Shown in pieces: positions 20,612 through 29,624 of a stretch of 64,000 bases of DNA. Below the pieces are notes generated by a model. That model worked only from the letters and a program-made list of their open reading frames with translations. It did not search any database and was not told the DNA's origin. Source of the DNA: Myxococcales bacterium (GTDB lineage Bacteria > Myxococcota_A > Polyangia > Polyangiales > JADJMO01); assembly GCA_016709545.1 (NCBI GenBank), contig JADJMO010000009.1, forward strand, positions 248,001-312,000. Direction: 5' to 3'. Numbering within the stretch: the first letter of the stretch is position 1; each line of letters opens with the position of its first letter. A program made the translations under genes and the position numbers.

Positions 20612-22689
20612 GGCCCGCCTCCCTTCACGGTGCCGGCGCCCTTGCCGCCCTTGCCGGAGTCCGGCCTGTTGGAGTCGGGCTTGGTGGAGTCCGGCTGCGG
20701 GCTGCTGTCCTCGCGGGACGCGCGGTCGAGGTCGAGGATGCGGGCGCTGCCGACGTAGGACTTGGTCTCGTAGCGGGTGATCTTGCCGATCTTGCGCACG
20801 ATCTCGGCCATTCGCTCCGCTTCGCCGACGATGATGTCGGCGGCGTGGTGCTGGGGCGTGCCGGGCTCGAGGCGTCGCCGCAACAGCTCGGCGTAGCCCA
20901 TCACGCTGGTCAGGGGCTGGTTGAGCTCGTGGGCCGCGGCGCCCGCGAGCTCGGCGACGATGGTCTGCTTCTCCTGGATGCGCAGCTGTTCCTGGGCGTG
21001 CTCGAGGCGCTGCTCGATCCGCATGCGCTCGCGCAGGTCGGTGAAGATCCCGACGGTGCCGATCGGCTTGTCGGCGCGGGTCATCAGCGCGGCGTTGAGG
21101 ATGATGGGGACCCGCTCCCCGGTGACCGCGACCGCGTCGGTGCGGAATCCCTCGAGACGGCCGAGCCCGCCGAGCTCCTCGCTGCGGATGAGCCGCATGA
21201 TCTTGCGGGCGATCCCCTCGGGGTAGAGCCGCTCCACGCTGGTGCCGATCATCGCCGAGGCGGGGCAGCCGTAGACGCGCTCGGCGGCGCGGTTGAACAA
21301 GAGGATGCACCCGTGCATGTCGGCGCTGACGATCGCGTCGACCGAGCTCTCGATGAGGTGCTCGAGGAACTCCTTGGTCTGCGCGAGCTCGATGACGCCC
21401 TCGCGCTCGTTGGTCACGTCGCGCAGGCTGAGCAGCACCGCGCCCGACTCGTGGAGCACGGAGCTCCAGGTGAGCGCGAAGATGCGCACGACCCCGTCCT
21501 TGCGGCGGATGCGCAGGTCGGTAGCCACGTGCTTGTTGGGCGCCCCCTCGGCCGGGCGCATGGAGCGCGCCTTGTCGCGGTCCTCGGGCAGCACGACGTC
21601 GAGGATCCTCTTCCCCTCGAGGTCTTTCTCGTCGTAGCCCGTGAGCTGGCGCGCGCGTGGGTTCGTGAACAGGAGGTAGCCCTCGGTGTCCATGACGAGC
21701 ACGCCGTCGTCGAGGGACTCGAAGAAATCGGCGTACCGCTGCAGGCCACGCATGCGCCGCTCGGCCTCGTAGCGCGCGTAGGTGATCTGCTGGGTCTGGT
21801 CGCGGAGCGATTGCAGGATGCGCGCGTTGCGCAGGCTCACCGCGGTGGTGTTGGCGAGCGTGCGCAGGAGGGCGAGCGTGCGATCGTCGAACGAGGTGGC
21901 CTCGCGCGCGCGGAGGAAGAGGACGCCCATGGGCCGGTCCTCGAAGAGGAGCGGCACGATGGCGAGGGTGGCGAACGGGATGCTGCTGTTGCGTTCGGGA
22001 CCACGGACCGTCTGCATCAGCGGGTGGGTGGCGGCGTCCTCGATCAGCAACGGCCGGCGCTCGGCGATCGCGTGCCGGATCTCGGGGTACTGGTTGAGGT
22101 CGATGGGGAGGTCGCGGAGCTTCTGATCGTCGGACGAGACGACGACGAAGCCGGTCGCCTCGTTGTCCCGCACGAGCACGATGCTGACGCGGTCGACCTT
22201 GGACACCTCGGCGGTGCGCACCACGACGGTGTGGAGGATCTCCCGCAGGTCGAGCGAGGACGCGAGCGCCTGGGTGAGCTCGACCAGGACCTGCGCGTCG
22301 GCGTTGCGCTGGGCGAGCTCGTCTACGGCCGCCTTGCGCTCGAGCTGCTTCCTCGTGCGGGCCACGAGCTCGGGGAGCTGGAGCGGGCGGAGCACCACGT
22401 CGTCGGCGAAGCCCTCGAGCAGCCCGACGCTGTCGTCGTCGGCTTCGACCACGCAGAGGCGCGCCACGGGCTCGGGGCCGAGCAGCTCCCCGAGGCGAGC
22501 GCGGGCGTCGGACATCCCGGCAGGCGGGAGCGCGAGGACCACGAGCGCGGGTTGACCGGCCGCCTCGACGTGGGTCGTCAGCTCGTCGAGGGAAGCGACG
22601 CCGACGGCAGGCATGCGCGCCTGTGCGAGGGCCGTGAGCACCTTGCGGCGCTCCGCCTCGTCCGCGTCGACGACGACCACCTGGGCCAC
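20608..22689 (-). CDS. Pseudo-receiver/GAF/PAS sensor with histidine-phosphotransfer helices but no ATPase domain
   Basis: The 693-residue protein begins with a receiver-like fold (VVVVDADEAERRK) whose acceptor position is Ala (VVLALPPAGM) instead of Asp. A GAF domain (about 130-310), two PAS domains (about 340-450 and 460-580) and a DHp pair with H-box AAHELNQPLTSVMGYAELL follow. The protein then ends in a Pro/Ser/Asp/Gly/Lys tail with no N, G1 or G2 box in any frame. It therefore cannot bind ATP like a normal kinase and could only be phosphorylated in trans or act as a scaffold. GTG 22689 is the likely start. Its stop overlaps the start of the complete kinase downstream (GTGA), which could supply the missing domain. 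Confidence 0.85.
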   Translation of the reverse strand: MAQVVVVDADEAERRKVLTALAQARMPAVGVASLDELTTHVEAAGQPALVVLALPPAGMSDARARLGELLGPEPVARLCVVEADDDSVGLLEGFADDVVLRPLQLPELVARTRKQLERKAAVDELAQRNADAQVLVELTQALASSLDLREILHTVVVRTAEVSKVDRVSIVLVRDNEATGFVVVSSDDQKLRDLPIDLNQYPEIRHAIAERRPLLIEDAATHPLMQTVRGPERNSSIPFATLAIVPLLFEDRPMGVLFLRAREATSFDDRTLALLRTLANTTAVSLRNARILQSLRDQTQQITYARYEAERRMRGLQRYADFFESLDDGVLVMDTEGYLLFTNPRARQLTGYDEKDLEGKRILDVVLPEDRDKARSMRPAEGAPNKHVATDLRIRRKDGVVRIFALTWSSVLHESGAVLLSLRDVTNEREGVIELAQTKEFLEHLIESSVDAIVSADMHGCILLFNRAAERVYGCPASAMIGTSVERLYPEGIARKIMRLIRSEELGGLGRLEGFRTDAVAVTGERVPIILNAALMTRADKPIGTVGIFTDLRERMRIEQRLEHAQEQLRIQEKQTIVAELAGAAAHELNQPLTSVMGYAELLRRRLEPGTPQHHAADIIVGEAERMAEIVRKIGKITRYETKSYVGSARILDLDRASREDSSPQPDSTKPDSNRPDSGKGGKGAGTVKGGGP

Positions 22690-22805
22690 TCGACCGAAGT
22701 GTAGCAGGTGTGACGCTCGAACCCCGACGGATGCGCAGCGCTTCGCCGATGAGGAAGCACTTCGATATGTCCGTTCCTCCGCAGGCCGGAGAACCCACCG
22801 CCTTC

Positions 22806-23735
22806 TCAGAAGAAGATGCCGCGTCTCTCCTTGAGACCACGGTTGATCATCGACTGGATGGTCGCGCGCACCATCCAGACCTTCTCCTCGATCACGCTGT
22901 CGTCGTCGTCCGGGTCGCCGTCGAAGAGCAGCGGCTCGCCCACGTAGAGCCGGTATTTCACGGGGAGCGGGAGCTGCCCGCCGGGGATGAGGAACTGCGG
23001 CATCAAGGGGAAAGAGGGCATCCCGAACAGGCGCGAGACGGCGTCGACGTTGCCGAAGTTGAGGTACTGCTCCTCGGCACCCACGACGGCGATCGGCACG
23101 ATCGGGGTCTCGGTCTCGAGCGCGAGCCGCATGAACCCGAGCCCGAAATCGGTGAGCTGGTAGCGGCGCGAGATGGGCTTGCTGATGCCGCGCGAGCCCT
23201 CGGGGAAGACGAGCAGCATCTCCTCGTTGCGGAGCAGGGTGCGCGCGTTCTCGGGCACGCCGACCACCTGCCCGCAGCGCGTGAAGAACGTGCCCACGAA
23301 CGGCAGGGTCTGCGTCCACTTCTCGACCATCGAGCGGATGAAGCGCGGCGGCTCGGCGTCGAGGAACATGGTCGCGCCGATCACCATGCCGTCGAGGGGG
23401 AGCTGTCCGCTGTGGTTCGAGATCAGGAGCACGCGCCCGCGCGGCACGTTCTCGATCCCGTGTACCTCGGTGCGGAACCACACGCGGTGGAGGAACGCGG
23501 CGACGATCATCGCGTACTTGGCGACGTCGGGGTCGAAGCCGAACGGATCCACGCCGGTCGGGCCGAGCCGGATCGGCAAGCGATCGAGCCGGTCCTGGAA
23601 GTCGGGCCCGAGCAGCGCCGCGGCGAGCGCGTCGAGGCGGGCGCGCACGGCCGCCGTCAGGCCGCGGGCCGCGGGGATCGCGTCGCGGGCCAGCACCGAC
23701 AGCGCATGCGTCACGTCGCCGAGCGGGTCGTCCAT
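22806..23735 (-). CDS. PlsC-like phospholipid/glycerol acyltransferase family protein
   Basis: The 309-residue protein has the acyltransferase blocks: LISNHSGQLPLDGMVIG (motif I, with His and Asp separated by six rather than four residues, as in one distinct subgroup), the middle block with PFVGTFFTRCGQVVGV, LVFPEGSRGISK (motif III) and IVPIAVVGAEE (motif IV). Enzymes of this group transfer acyl chains to lysophospholipids, glycerolipids or sterols at the inner membrane. It is probably membrane-associated through amphipathic segments rather than a clear helix. ATG 23735 is chosen; longer forms would overlap the promoter region of the divergent lipoprotein. Confidence 0.8.
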   Translation of the reverse strand: MDDPLGDVTHALSVLARDAIPAARGLTAAVRARLDALAAALLGPDFQDRLDRLPIRLGPTGVDPFGFDPDVAKYAMIVAAFLHRVWFRTEVHGIENVPRGRVLLISNHSGQLPLDGMVIGATMFLDAEPPRFIRSMVEKWTQTLPFVGTFFTRCGQVVGVPENARTLLRNEEMLLVFPEGSRGISKPISRRYQLTDFGLGFMRLALETETPIVPIAVVGAEEQYLNFGNVDAVSRLFGMPSFPLMPQFLIPGGQLPLPVKYRLYVGEPLLFDGDPDDDDSVIEEKVWMVRATIQSMINRGLKERRGIFF

Positions 23736-23767
23736 GGGCAGGGGGCATGGTACACCGAGGAAGAGGG

Positions 23768-24304
23768 ATGTCGCGCACGCTCGTGTCACTGGTCGGCTCG
23801 CTGCTCGCCTGCGCGCTCGTCGGCTGTGGTGACGGCAGCACGGCGGCGCCGGTCGAGGCCGACTCGAGCGTCGAGGAGACCGCCGCCGAAGTGGAGCCCG
23901 ACGTCGCGATCGAGGCAGAGGCGGGCGACGACGCCGTGGCCGAGACCACGCCTGGCGGAGAAACGGGCGACTCGGCAGCGGACGCGACGGTAGACACCGC
24001 CGTCGTCGACACCGACAAGCCCGACGACGGCAGCGGCAGCTTCGTCTGCGGCACCGAGGTGTGCGGCAAGAAGTTCCAGATCTGCCAGCGCGCGGCGACC
24101 CCGGCGAGCTGTCCCACGGACGAGGCCGGCCCCTGCCCGGTCGGCTGTCCGGGCTGCGCCGAGCTGCCCTACAACTGCGCCAAGCTCCCTGGGACGTGCT
24201 TCTCGTTCCCGAGCTGCGGGTGCATGCTCACCGTCCTCTGCGGCTCCTCGACCAAGGGCACCTGCACCGAGGTCGACGGCGCGTACACCGTCGCATGCCC
24301 CTGA
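23768..24304 (+). CDS. Asp/Glu-rich linker, Cys-rich lipoprotein
   Basis: The 178-residue protein has a signal peptide ending CALVGCGDGS (lipobox), an acidic low-complexity stretch (about 25-95) and then a compact domain with 14 Cys residues, for example CGTEVCGKKFQICQ, CPVGCPGCAELPYNC and CGCMLTVLCG. The arrangement suggests a disulfide-rich surface domain like several others in this window. ATG 23768 follows the purine stretch GAGGAAGAGGG. Its end overlaps the next gene by 10 bases, in a different frame. Confidence 0.75.
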   Translation: MSRTLVSLVGSLLACALVGCGDGSTAAPVEADSSVEETAAEVEPDVAIEAEAGDDAVAETTPGGETGDSAADATVDTAVVDTDKPDDGSGSFVCGTEVCGKKFQICQRAATPASCPTDEAGPCPVGCPGCAELPYNCAKLPGTCFSFPSCGCMLTVLCGSSTKGTCTEVDGAYTVACP

Positions 24305-25182
24305 TCACGCCCCCTGCCCTGCGGCCCGGCGATCGGATCGCCGTCGTCGCGCCGAGCTCGCCGTTCGATCGGCTGCGTTACGACCGCGGGCTCGCGTGGC
24401 TCTCCGCCCGGTACGCGGTCACCACGCGCGACGACCTGTTCACGCGGGCGGGCTATCTGGCGGGCGACGACGCGCGCCGCAGGGACGAGCTCTCGGCGGC
24501 GGTCGCCGATCCGACGGTGAAGGCGGTCGTGGCAGCGCGGGGCGGCTACGGCGCCACGCGGTTCGCGCACACCCTGGACTGGGCCGCGTTCGCGCGCGCG
24601 CCCAAGTGGCTGGTCGGCTTCTCCGACGTCACCGCGCTCCACGTGGAGGCCACGCGCGCGGGCGTGCGGTCACTGCACGGCGCGATGGTGTGCTCGCTCG
24701 GCGATGCCGACGAGGAGGCGCGCGGCCTCTGGCGCGCCGCGATCGAGGGTGAGGCCTTGACGCCGTGGACCGACCTGCAGCCGTGGTCGCGGGGAACGGC
24801 GAAGGGCCCCGCATTCGGCGGCAACCTGGCGCTGCTCGAGGCGTCTGCGGCGAGCGGTCGGCTCGTCGTGCCCGAGGGCGCGATCCTGTTCGTGGAGGAC
24901 ACCACCGAGCGGCCGTACCGCGTCGACCGCATGCTCACCTCGCTGCTCGTCGGCGGTCACCTCGCGCGGGTGGCCGCGGTCGTCGTCGGTGGGTTCACCG
25001 ACTGCAACCCGGGGCCCGACGGCGTGACCGTCGAAGACGTGATCCGCGAGCGCTTGCTCGGGCTCGGCGTCCCCGTGGTCGCCGGCGCGCCGTTCGGCCA
25101 CGGCGACGACAACCGGCCGTGGATCGTGGGCGCGCCGTGCACCGTCGAGAGCGGCGACACGGCGCGGGTCGCGCTCGGCTAG
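24295..25182 (+). CDS. LD-carboxypeptidase family protein (S66)
   Basis: The 295-residue protein has the S66 layout: GDRIAVVAPSSPFD at the N-terminus, ARGGYGATRF, the nucleophile Ser in GFSDVTALHV, the Glu in LFVEDTTERPYR and the His in GAPFGHGDD. The family removes the terminal D-Ala from muropeptides (LdcA, in peptidoglycan recycling) or cleaves related imides (microcin C self-immunity, MccF). No signal peptide is visible, which fits a cytoplasmic recycling enzyme. It overlaps the preceding lipoprotein gene by ten bases. The 3' end overlaps the convergent porin gene by four bases. Confidence 0.9.
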   Translation: MPLITPPALRPGDRIAVVAPSSPFDRLRYDRGLAWLSARYAVTTRDDLFTRAGYLAGDDARRRDELSAAVADPTVKAVVAARGGYGATRFAHTLDWAAFARAPKWLVGFSDVTALHVEATRAGVRSLHGAMVCSLGDADEEARGLWRAAIEGEALTPWTDLQPWSRGTAKGPAFGGNLALLEASAASGRLVVPEGAILFVEDTTERPYRVDRMLTSLLVGGHLARVAAVVVGGFTDCNPGPDGVTVEDVIRERLLGLGVPVVAGAPFGHGDDNRPWIVGAPCTVESGDTARVALG

Positions 25183-26840
25183 AGCCGGAAGGTCGCGCCG
25201 ATCGAGAACATGTTGTAGCCGGTCTCGAGCTTGCCGGTGTTGACGATGGTGCACGTGCGGTACGACGGCACCGACTGCCCAGGACAGGCGTTGCGGTAGT
25301 TGTTCGGCGCCGCGATGCTCGGGTCGCTCGGGTCCGGGTTGTCCGGCCGCGTGCCCGCGAGGCCGCGCAGCGAGCCACCGGTCGCCGTGTTGTCGAACGT
25401 CTCGACGAAGATGTGCCCGTAGCCGATGGACACGTCGGCGAACGAGGCCGCGCGCAGCGTGGCGCCGAGGAAGAACCCGAGCATGCGACCCGGGTGGAAG
25501 TCGAGGTTCAGGTACTGCGGGTCCTGACCGCGGGTCTGGAAGAAGCCGCCGAGCCGCAACCCGAGCTTGTCGGGGACCGCGACGTATTCACCACCGACGC
25601 GGATCGCGAGGGTGTCCTGCCACTTCTTGAGGATCGACGCGTCCGGCGGGACGTAGCTCGCGCACTTGGTGAGCGCGGTGCCGTCCCTCGGGTTGACCCC
25701 GAGGCCGACGCACTGCGGATCGGTCGGGAACAGCACGGTGATCTGCTGGAACGAGCTGTTGTGCGAGTACTGGAAGTCGATCTCCACGTCGAACACGTCG
25801 TGCTTGAGGAAGTCGCGGCGGCCCTGCGCCGGCGGCACCACGCCCGCGCGCAGCTTGTGGTAGCGGACGCCCATCCGGATCTCCCACGGCTGCGGGAGGC
25901 GGAACTCCTCGAACTTCACCGTCGTGTCGACCGCGCGGGTGGCGGGGGAGCCTTGGTCGCCGTAGAACGGACCGTTCAGGGTGACCTCGCCCCCCTTCTT
26001 CACGATGTCCGCGCTCCAGCGGAACATGAAGCCGATGTCGAACTCGGGGCTCGGCGAGGCGAGCGCGCCGAGCACGAACGCGGGCGTGAAGAGCTGATTC
26101 CACTTGACCGTCGAGCGCACGGCTGGGGTGGGCCCCTGCGCGGCGTCCTGGAGCGCGCTCTGCGAACCCTGCGAGCTGACCTGTGACTCGAAGAAGGTCA
26201 TGACCGCCTGGAAGCTCGCGCCGAGGCGCAGCCCCGGGAGCACCTCGGCGCCCACCCCGAGGGTCGGCATGATGATGCGCGCGTTCTTCGCGAGCAGCAT
26301 GAAGCGCTGGGGCGGCGGCGCGGGCGTGCCATCGGACGTGGTGAGCGGGCGGTCCACGCCGTCGGGCCACAGCGCCTTGCCGGTGCCGCTCGGGGTCCAG
26401 AGCGGCGCGAAGCCGATGCTGACCTTGGAGCTCACCGCGTAGTTGAAGGCGAGCTGCGGGACGATGCCCACGTCGCTGATGCCGTTCTGCTTGCAGACGG
26501 TCGGGAAGGGCTTGCCCTCGTAGTCGCCCGTGGGGAACTTGGAGCCGCCGTAGTTGCCGCCCGAGGCGTAGTTGCCGGCGCGCGAGAAGCACTGCTTCTG
26601 GTAGGTGAGGTTCGTGTTGACCACGAACGCCGTGGGCTGGCCGGCGAGGCCGGCCGGGTTGAGGCCGACGGCGAGCGGGTTGTCGGCGCGCGCGGTCCAG
26701 GCGCCGCCCCGCCCCATGACCTCGGTGCCGTTCTCCGGGATCTCGAAGCCGTTGGCCGAGGCCCTCCCCGCGACCAGCAACACGCCCGCGCCCGCGAGCA
26801 GACCCAACGAATGAAGAACGCGCTTCGACTGACGCCGCAT
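25179..26840 (-). CDS. FadL/OMPP1/TodX-family outer membrane porin
   Basis: The 553-residue protein has a cleavable signal peptide ending LLVAGRASANGFEIPENGT, and the FadL hallmark at the mature N-terminus: GTEVMGRGGAWTARADNPLA and the nearby NPAG motif. The remainder alternates hydrophobic and polar residues as in a 14-strand barrel and ends in Phe-Arg-Leu (SIGATFRL), a barrel-closing strand. Family members move long-chain fatty acids or aromatic hydrocarbons across the outer membrane through a side opening. Two Cys residues in surface-loop regions may form disulfides. The preceding 104 bases hold the likely promoter. Confidence 0.9.
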   Translation of the reverse strand: MRRQSKRVLHSLGLLAGAGVLLVAGRASANGFEIPENGTEVMGRGGAWTARADNPLAVGLNPAGLAGQPTAFVVNTNLTYQKQCFSRAGNYASGGNYGGSKFPTGDYEGKPFPTVCKQNGISDVGIVPQLAFNYAVSSKVSIGFAPLWTPSGTGKALWPDGVDRPLTTSDGTPAPPPQRFMLLAKNARIIMPTLGVGAEVLPGLRLGASFQAVMTFFESQVSSQGSQSALQDAAQGPTPAVRSTVKWNQLFTPAFVLGALASPSPEFDIGFMFRWSADIVKKGGEVTLNGPFYGDQGSPATRAVDTTVKFEEFRLPQPWEIRMGVRYHKLRAGVVPPAQGRRDFLKHDVFDVEIDFQYSHNSSFQQITVLFPTDPQCVGLGVNPRDGTALTKCASYVPPDASILKKWQDTLAIRVGGEYVAVPDKLGLRLGGFFQTRGQDPQYLNLDFHPGRMLGFFLGATLRAASFADVSIGYGHIFVETFDNTATGGSLRGLAGTRPDNPDPSDPSIAAPNNYRNACPGQSVPSYRTCTIVNTGKLETGYNMFSIGATFRL

Positions 26841-26944
26841 GTACCTGCCTCCGTCCGGCGCGCGAGACTAACGGAGTCGAATGGACAGTCGAAAGAGATT
26901 CCGGATCTTTCGTGCACGTCGGACGGCGTTCGTCGCGCAGCGCG

Positions 26945-27883
26945 TCATCCGAGGCGGAGGCCGCGCGCGAGCACGCGCCCATTGACCAGATCCGCGGCCC
27001 TCATGGCCCGCTTGCCCTCGAGCTGGGCCTCGAGCACGCCGACCACGCCGCTGCCGCAGGCCACGAACACGCCGGATTTGTCGGCGACCGCGAGGGTGCC
27101 CGGGCCGTGCTCGGTCATCGTGGTGGTGGTGTCGACCCGCTGGGTGCGGAGGATCCGGAGCACGCGGCCGTCGGGCAAGGTCGTGCTGGCGCCGGGCCAC
27201 GGGGACATCCCCCGCACGTGGTCGTGCACGGCCGAGGCGGGCTTGCTCCAGTCGATCCGACCGTCCTCCTTGCGGAGGATCGGGGCCAGGGTGGCCGCGG
27301 CGTGGTCCTGTGGGCGCGAGACGAGGCGCCCCTCGACCGCGTCGACCAGCGACGCGCGCACGAGCTCGGCCGCGAGCGCGCCGATGCGCACGCCGAGCTC
27401 CCCCGCGGTCTCGTCGGGGTCGATCGCGAGCCGTAGCTCCGCGAAGACGGGCCCGGTGTCGAGGCCCTCCTCCATCTGCATCAGGCCGACGCCCGTCTCC
27501 TGGTGACCGCGCACGATGGCCCACGTGATCGGCGCCGCCCCCCGCAGCTGCGGCAGGAGCGACGCGTGCAGGTTGAGGCAACCGACCCGCGGCGCGTCGA
27601 GCACGTCGCGCGGCAGGATGCGCCCGTAGGCGATCACCAGCGCCAGATCGGCCCGCGCTTCTCGGAGCCACCCGGCGAGCGTACCGTCGCGCACCTTCAC
27701 CGGCTGGCGCACGTCGAGCCCGAGCTCGAGGGCGCGCACCTTCACCGGTGGCGCGGTGAGGTTCATGCCGCGCCCCGCGGGCTTGTCGGGCTGACACACG
27801 ACGAAGGGCACCTCGGCGATCGCGTGCAGCGCCTCGAGCGCCGGGACCGCGATGGCCGGCGTGCCCATGAAGACCGCGCGCAT
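26945..27883 (-). CDS. fmt: Methionyl-tRNA formyltransferase
   Basis: The 312-residue protein has the expected length and motifs: MRAVFMGTPAIAVPALEAL at the N-terminus, the formyl-folate site NLHASLLPQLRGAAPI (Asn, His and SLLP signature) and the C-terminal domain that binds tRNA (PWPGAS, then a beta-barrel). It formylates initiator Met-tRNA using 10-formyl-tetrahydrofolate. ATG 27883 overlaps the stop of the upstream CinA-like gene by one base (TGATG), so the pair is translated together. The def gene usually found next to fmt is not adjacent here. Confidence 0.97.
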   Translation of the reverse strand: MRAVFMGTPAIAVPALEALHAIAEVPFVVCQPDKPAGRGMNLTAPPVKVRALELGLDVRQPVKVRDGTLAGWLREARADLALVIAYGRILPRDVLDAPRVGCLNLHASLLPQLRGAAPITWAIVRGHQETGVGLMQMEEGLDTGPVFAELRLAIDPDETAGELGVRIGALAAELVRASLVDAVEGRLVSRPQDHAAATLAPILRKEDGRIDWSKPASAVHDHVRGMSPWPGASTTLPDGRVLRILRTQRVDTTTTMTEHGPGTLAVADKSGVFVACGSGVVGVLEAQLEGKRAMRAADLVNGRVLARGLRLG

Positions 27884-28665
27884 CAGACGCGCCCCTTGGG
27901 CTCGCCCGCCGGCAACGTGGCGACGAAGGCCTCGAGCGCCGCGTCGACGCGGGCGGCGTCGCGACCGTCGAAGGTGAGCTTGGTGCGGTAGGGCGCGCCG
28001 ATCCACGCCGGGTAGCTGCCGATCTCGACCTCGGGGTGCTGCGCGACCACGGCGTCGAGGAGCGGCTTGAGGTTGCCCTCGTCCATGTCGGTCAGCACGC
28101 CGCGCGAGACGAACGCCGAGGCGCCGAGCCTGCGGAGGCGCGCCCGGATCGCGCCGAGCTTCATCTGGAAGACCTGCGGGATCCCCGGGAGACAGAACAC
28201 GTTGCGCACGAGGAACGCCGGCCAGGGGAGCTTCTTGCCACCGACCTCGACCACCTCGCCCTCGGGGCCATCGGCCTCGGAGAGCAGCTCGGTCCCGACC
28301 GGCAGATCGGCCATGCAGAGGTGCCCCTCGGTGCAGCGCGCGCCGTAGAACCCGCGCAGCAGCGACGCGATCTCCTCGCGCCGCTCGAGGCCCACGCCGA
28401 AGGCATCGGCGACCGCGGCGAGCGTGACGTCGTCGTGGGTGGGGCCCACGCCGCCCGAGGTGACGAGCCAGTCGTGGGTGGAGGCGAGCGCACGCACCTC
28501 GTCGCGGATGACCTCGCGGACGTCCTCGACCATCACCACGCGCGTGAGCCGCACGCCGAGCGCGCGCAGGTCGCGGGCGAGGACGACCAGGTTCGCGTCC
28601 TGCACCTTGCCGGACAGGAGCTCGTTGCCGATGAGCAGGACGGCTGCGGTGGGCGCGGGCGACAT
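27883..28665 (-). CDS. CinA-type molybdopterin-binding (MoaB/Mog-fold) domain protein
   Basis: The 260-residue protein has the MoaB/Mog-like domain typical of the CinA N-terminus: LLIGNELLSGKVQDANLVV, TSGGVGPTHDDVTLAAVA and the LPGIPQVFQMKL motif. The C-terminal NMN deamidase domain of full-length CinA is absent, so this is the short form. Family members bind nucleotides or molybdopterin-like ligands and may have ADP-ribose pyrophosphatase activity (COG1058). The last 60 residues (EVEIGSYPAWIG...AYR) form the usual KH-like extension. It is coupled with fmt through a one-base overlap. Confidence 0.88.
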   Translation of the reverse strand: MSPAPTAAVLLIGNELLSGKVQDANLVVLARDLRALGVRLTRVVMVEDVREVIRDEVRALASTHDWLVTSGGVGPTHDDVTLAAVADAFGVGLERREEIASLLRGFYGARCTEGHLCMADLPVGTELLSEADGPEGEVVEVGGKKLPWPAFLVRNVFCLPGIPQVFQMKLGAIRARLRRLGASAFVSRGVLTDMDEGNLKPLLDAVVAQHPEVEIGSYPAWIGAPYRTKLTFDGRDAARVDAALEAFVATLPAGEPKGRV

Positions 28666-28674
28666 GGCGCGATG

Positions 28675-29517
28675 TTAGGCGTCCCCGTCGTCGGCGGCGA
28701 TGACGTCGGCGTCGCCGAGCCGGGAGAGGAGCCCGAGCAAGAGGACCGCCGCGACGCCGGCGCCGACCCCGACGGCGAGCGAGACACGGGCGGGAGCCTC
28801 GCCGGTGGCGAGCGGATCGAGCGTGCCGTGCGCGCGGTAGGTCGTCGCGAGCTCGACCCCCCGATAGCCGAGGTGGAGCGCCATCGCGGGCAGGACCGAG
28901 CTGGTGGCCGCGCGGGCGTGCGCGAGCGCGAGGCCTAGCACCACGTAGAGCGGCAGCAGCTTGGGCAGGAACGCCGTCGAGACGAGCGCGAAACCGAGGG
29001 TCGTGGCCACGGTCGCGGTCGTGCGGCCCTCCTTGCGGAGCACGCCGTGGAACAGCGCCCCCCGGAAGAGGATCTCGTCGGCCAGGGGCGCGACCAGCGC
29101 GAGCGCGAGGGTGCCGAACACGCGTGAGCCGCGCGGCACGAGGGCGAGCGCCTGCGCGATCTCCGCCGAGCGCTGCGGATCGGGCGCGCGCAGCAGCACC
29201 CAGCGCTCGAAGGCCGACAGCGGCAGGTAGGCCGCCGCCCCGGCCACGCCCGCGACGAGCAGGACCGCGAAGCCCACGGGGCGCGCCCCGACGAGCTCGG
29301 TGAGCTCGGCCTCCGGGGCGTGGACCCGGGCGACCGCGAACACCACGACCAGCACCGAGGCCGTGTAGAGGAGCGCGGAGGCCACGCCGTCGCCGGCCGT
29401 GCTGGGCTTGAGGGTCAAGGCCAGGTCGGCGAGGAGGACGTACAGCACGAGGACCGCGGCCGCCCAGAGCGCGGCGGCGACCGGCCCGAGGGGCCGAGAG
29501 AACGGGGAGGTCGTCAT
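28675..29517 (-). CDS. CPBP-family intramembrane metalloprotease homologue
   Basis: The 280-residue protein has about seven or eight membrane segments and the CPBP/Abi motif region DEILFRGALFHG, where the family normally has a Glu-Glu pair (here Asp-Glu), followed by the FALVSTAF helix and MALHLGYRGVE (the HxxxN motif is degenerate, with no Asn). The last helix precedes an acidic cytoplasmic tail. Bacterial CPBP proteases cleave signal peptides or confer self-immunity; the altered motifs leave activity uncertain. It starts 107 bases from the divergent sspB-like gene and ends 9 bases before the CinA-like gene. Confidence 0.8.
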   Translation of the reverse strand: MTTSPFSRPLGPVAAALWAAAVLVLYVLLADLALTLKPSTAGDGVASALLYTASVLVVVFAVARVHAPEAELTELVGARPVGFAVLLVAGVAGAAAYLPLSAFERWVLLRAPDPQRSAEIAQALALVPRGSRVFGTLALALVAPLADEILFRGALFHGVLRKEGRTTATVATTLGFALVSTAFLPKLLPLYVVLGLALAHARAATSSVLPAMALHLGYRGVELATTYRAHGTLDPLATGEAPARVSLAVGVGAGVAAVLLLGLLSRLGDADVIAADDGDA

Positions 29518-29624
29518 GCGCGGTCGTCCGCCATAGAACGGGATCGCCGGTTCTACTACCCAGGTCAGCCCTTCCGGCCTTCGAGGAGCTTTCACCCCTC
29601 GCCGGACCACGCTACGCCCCGCGC

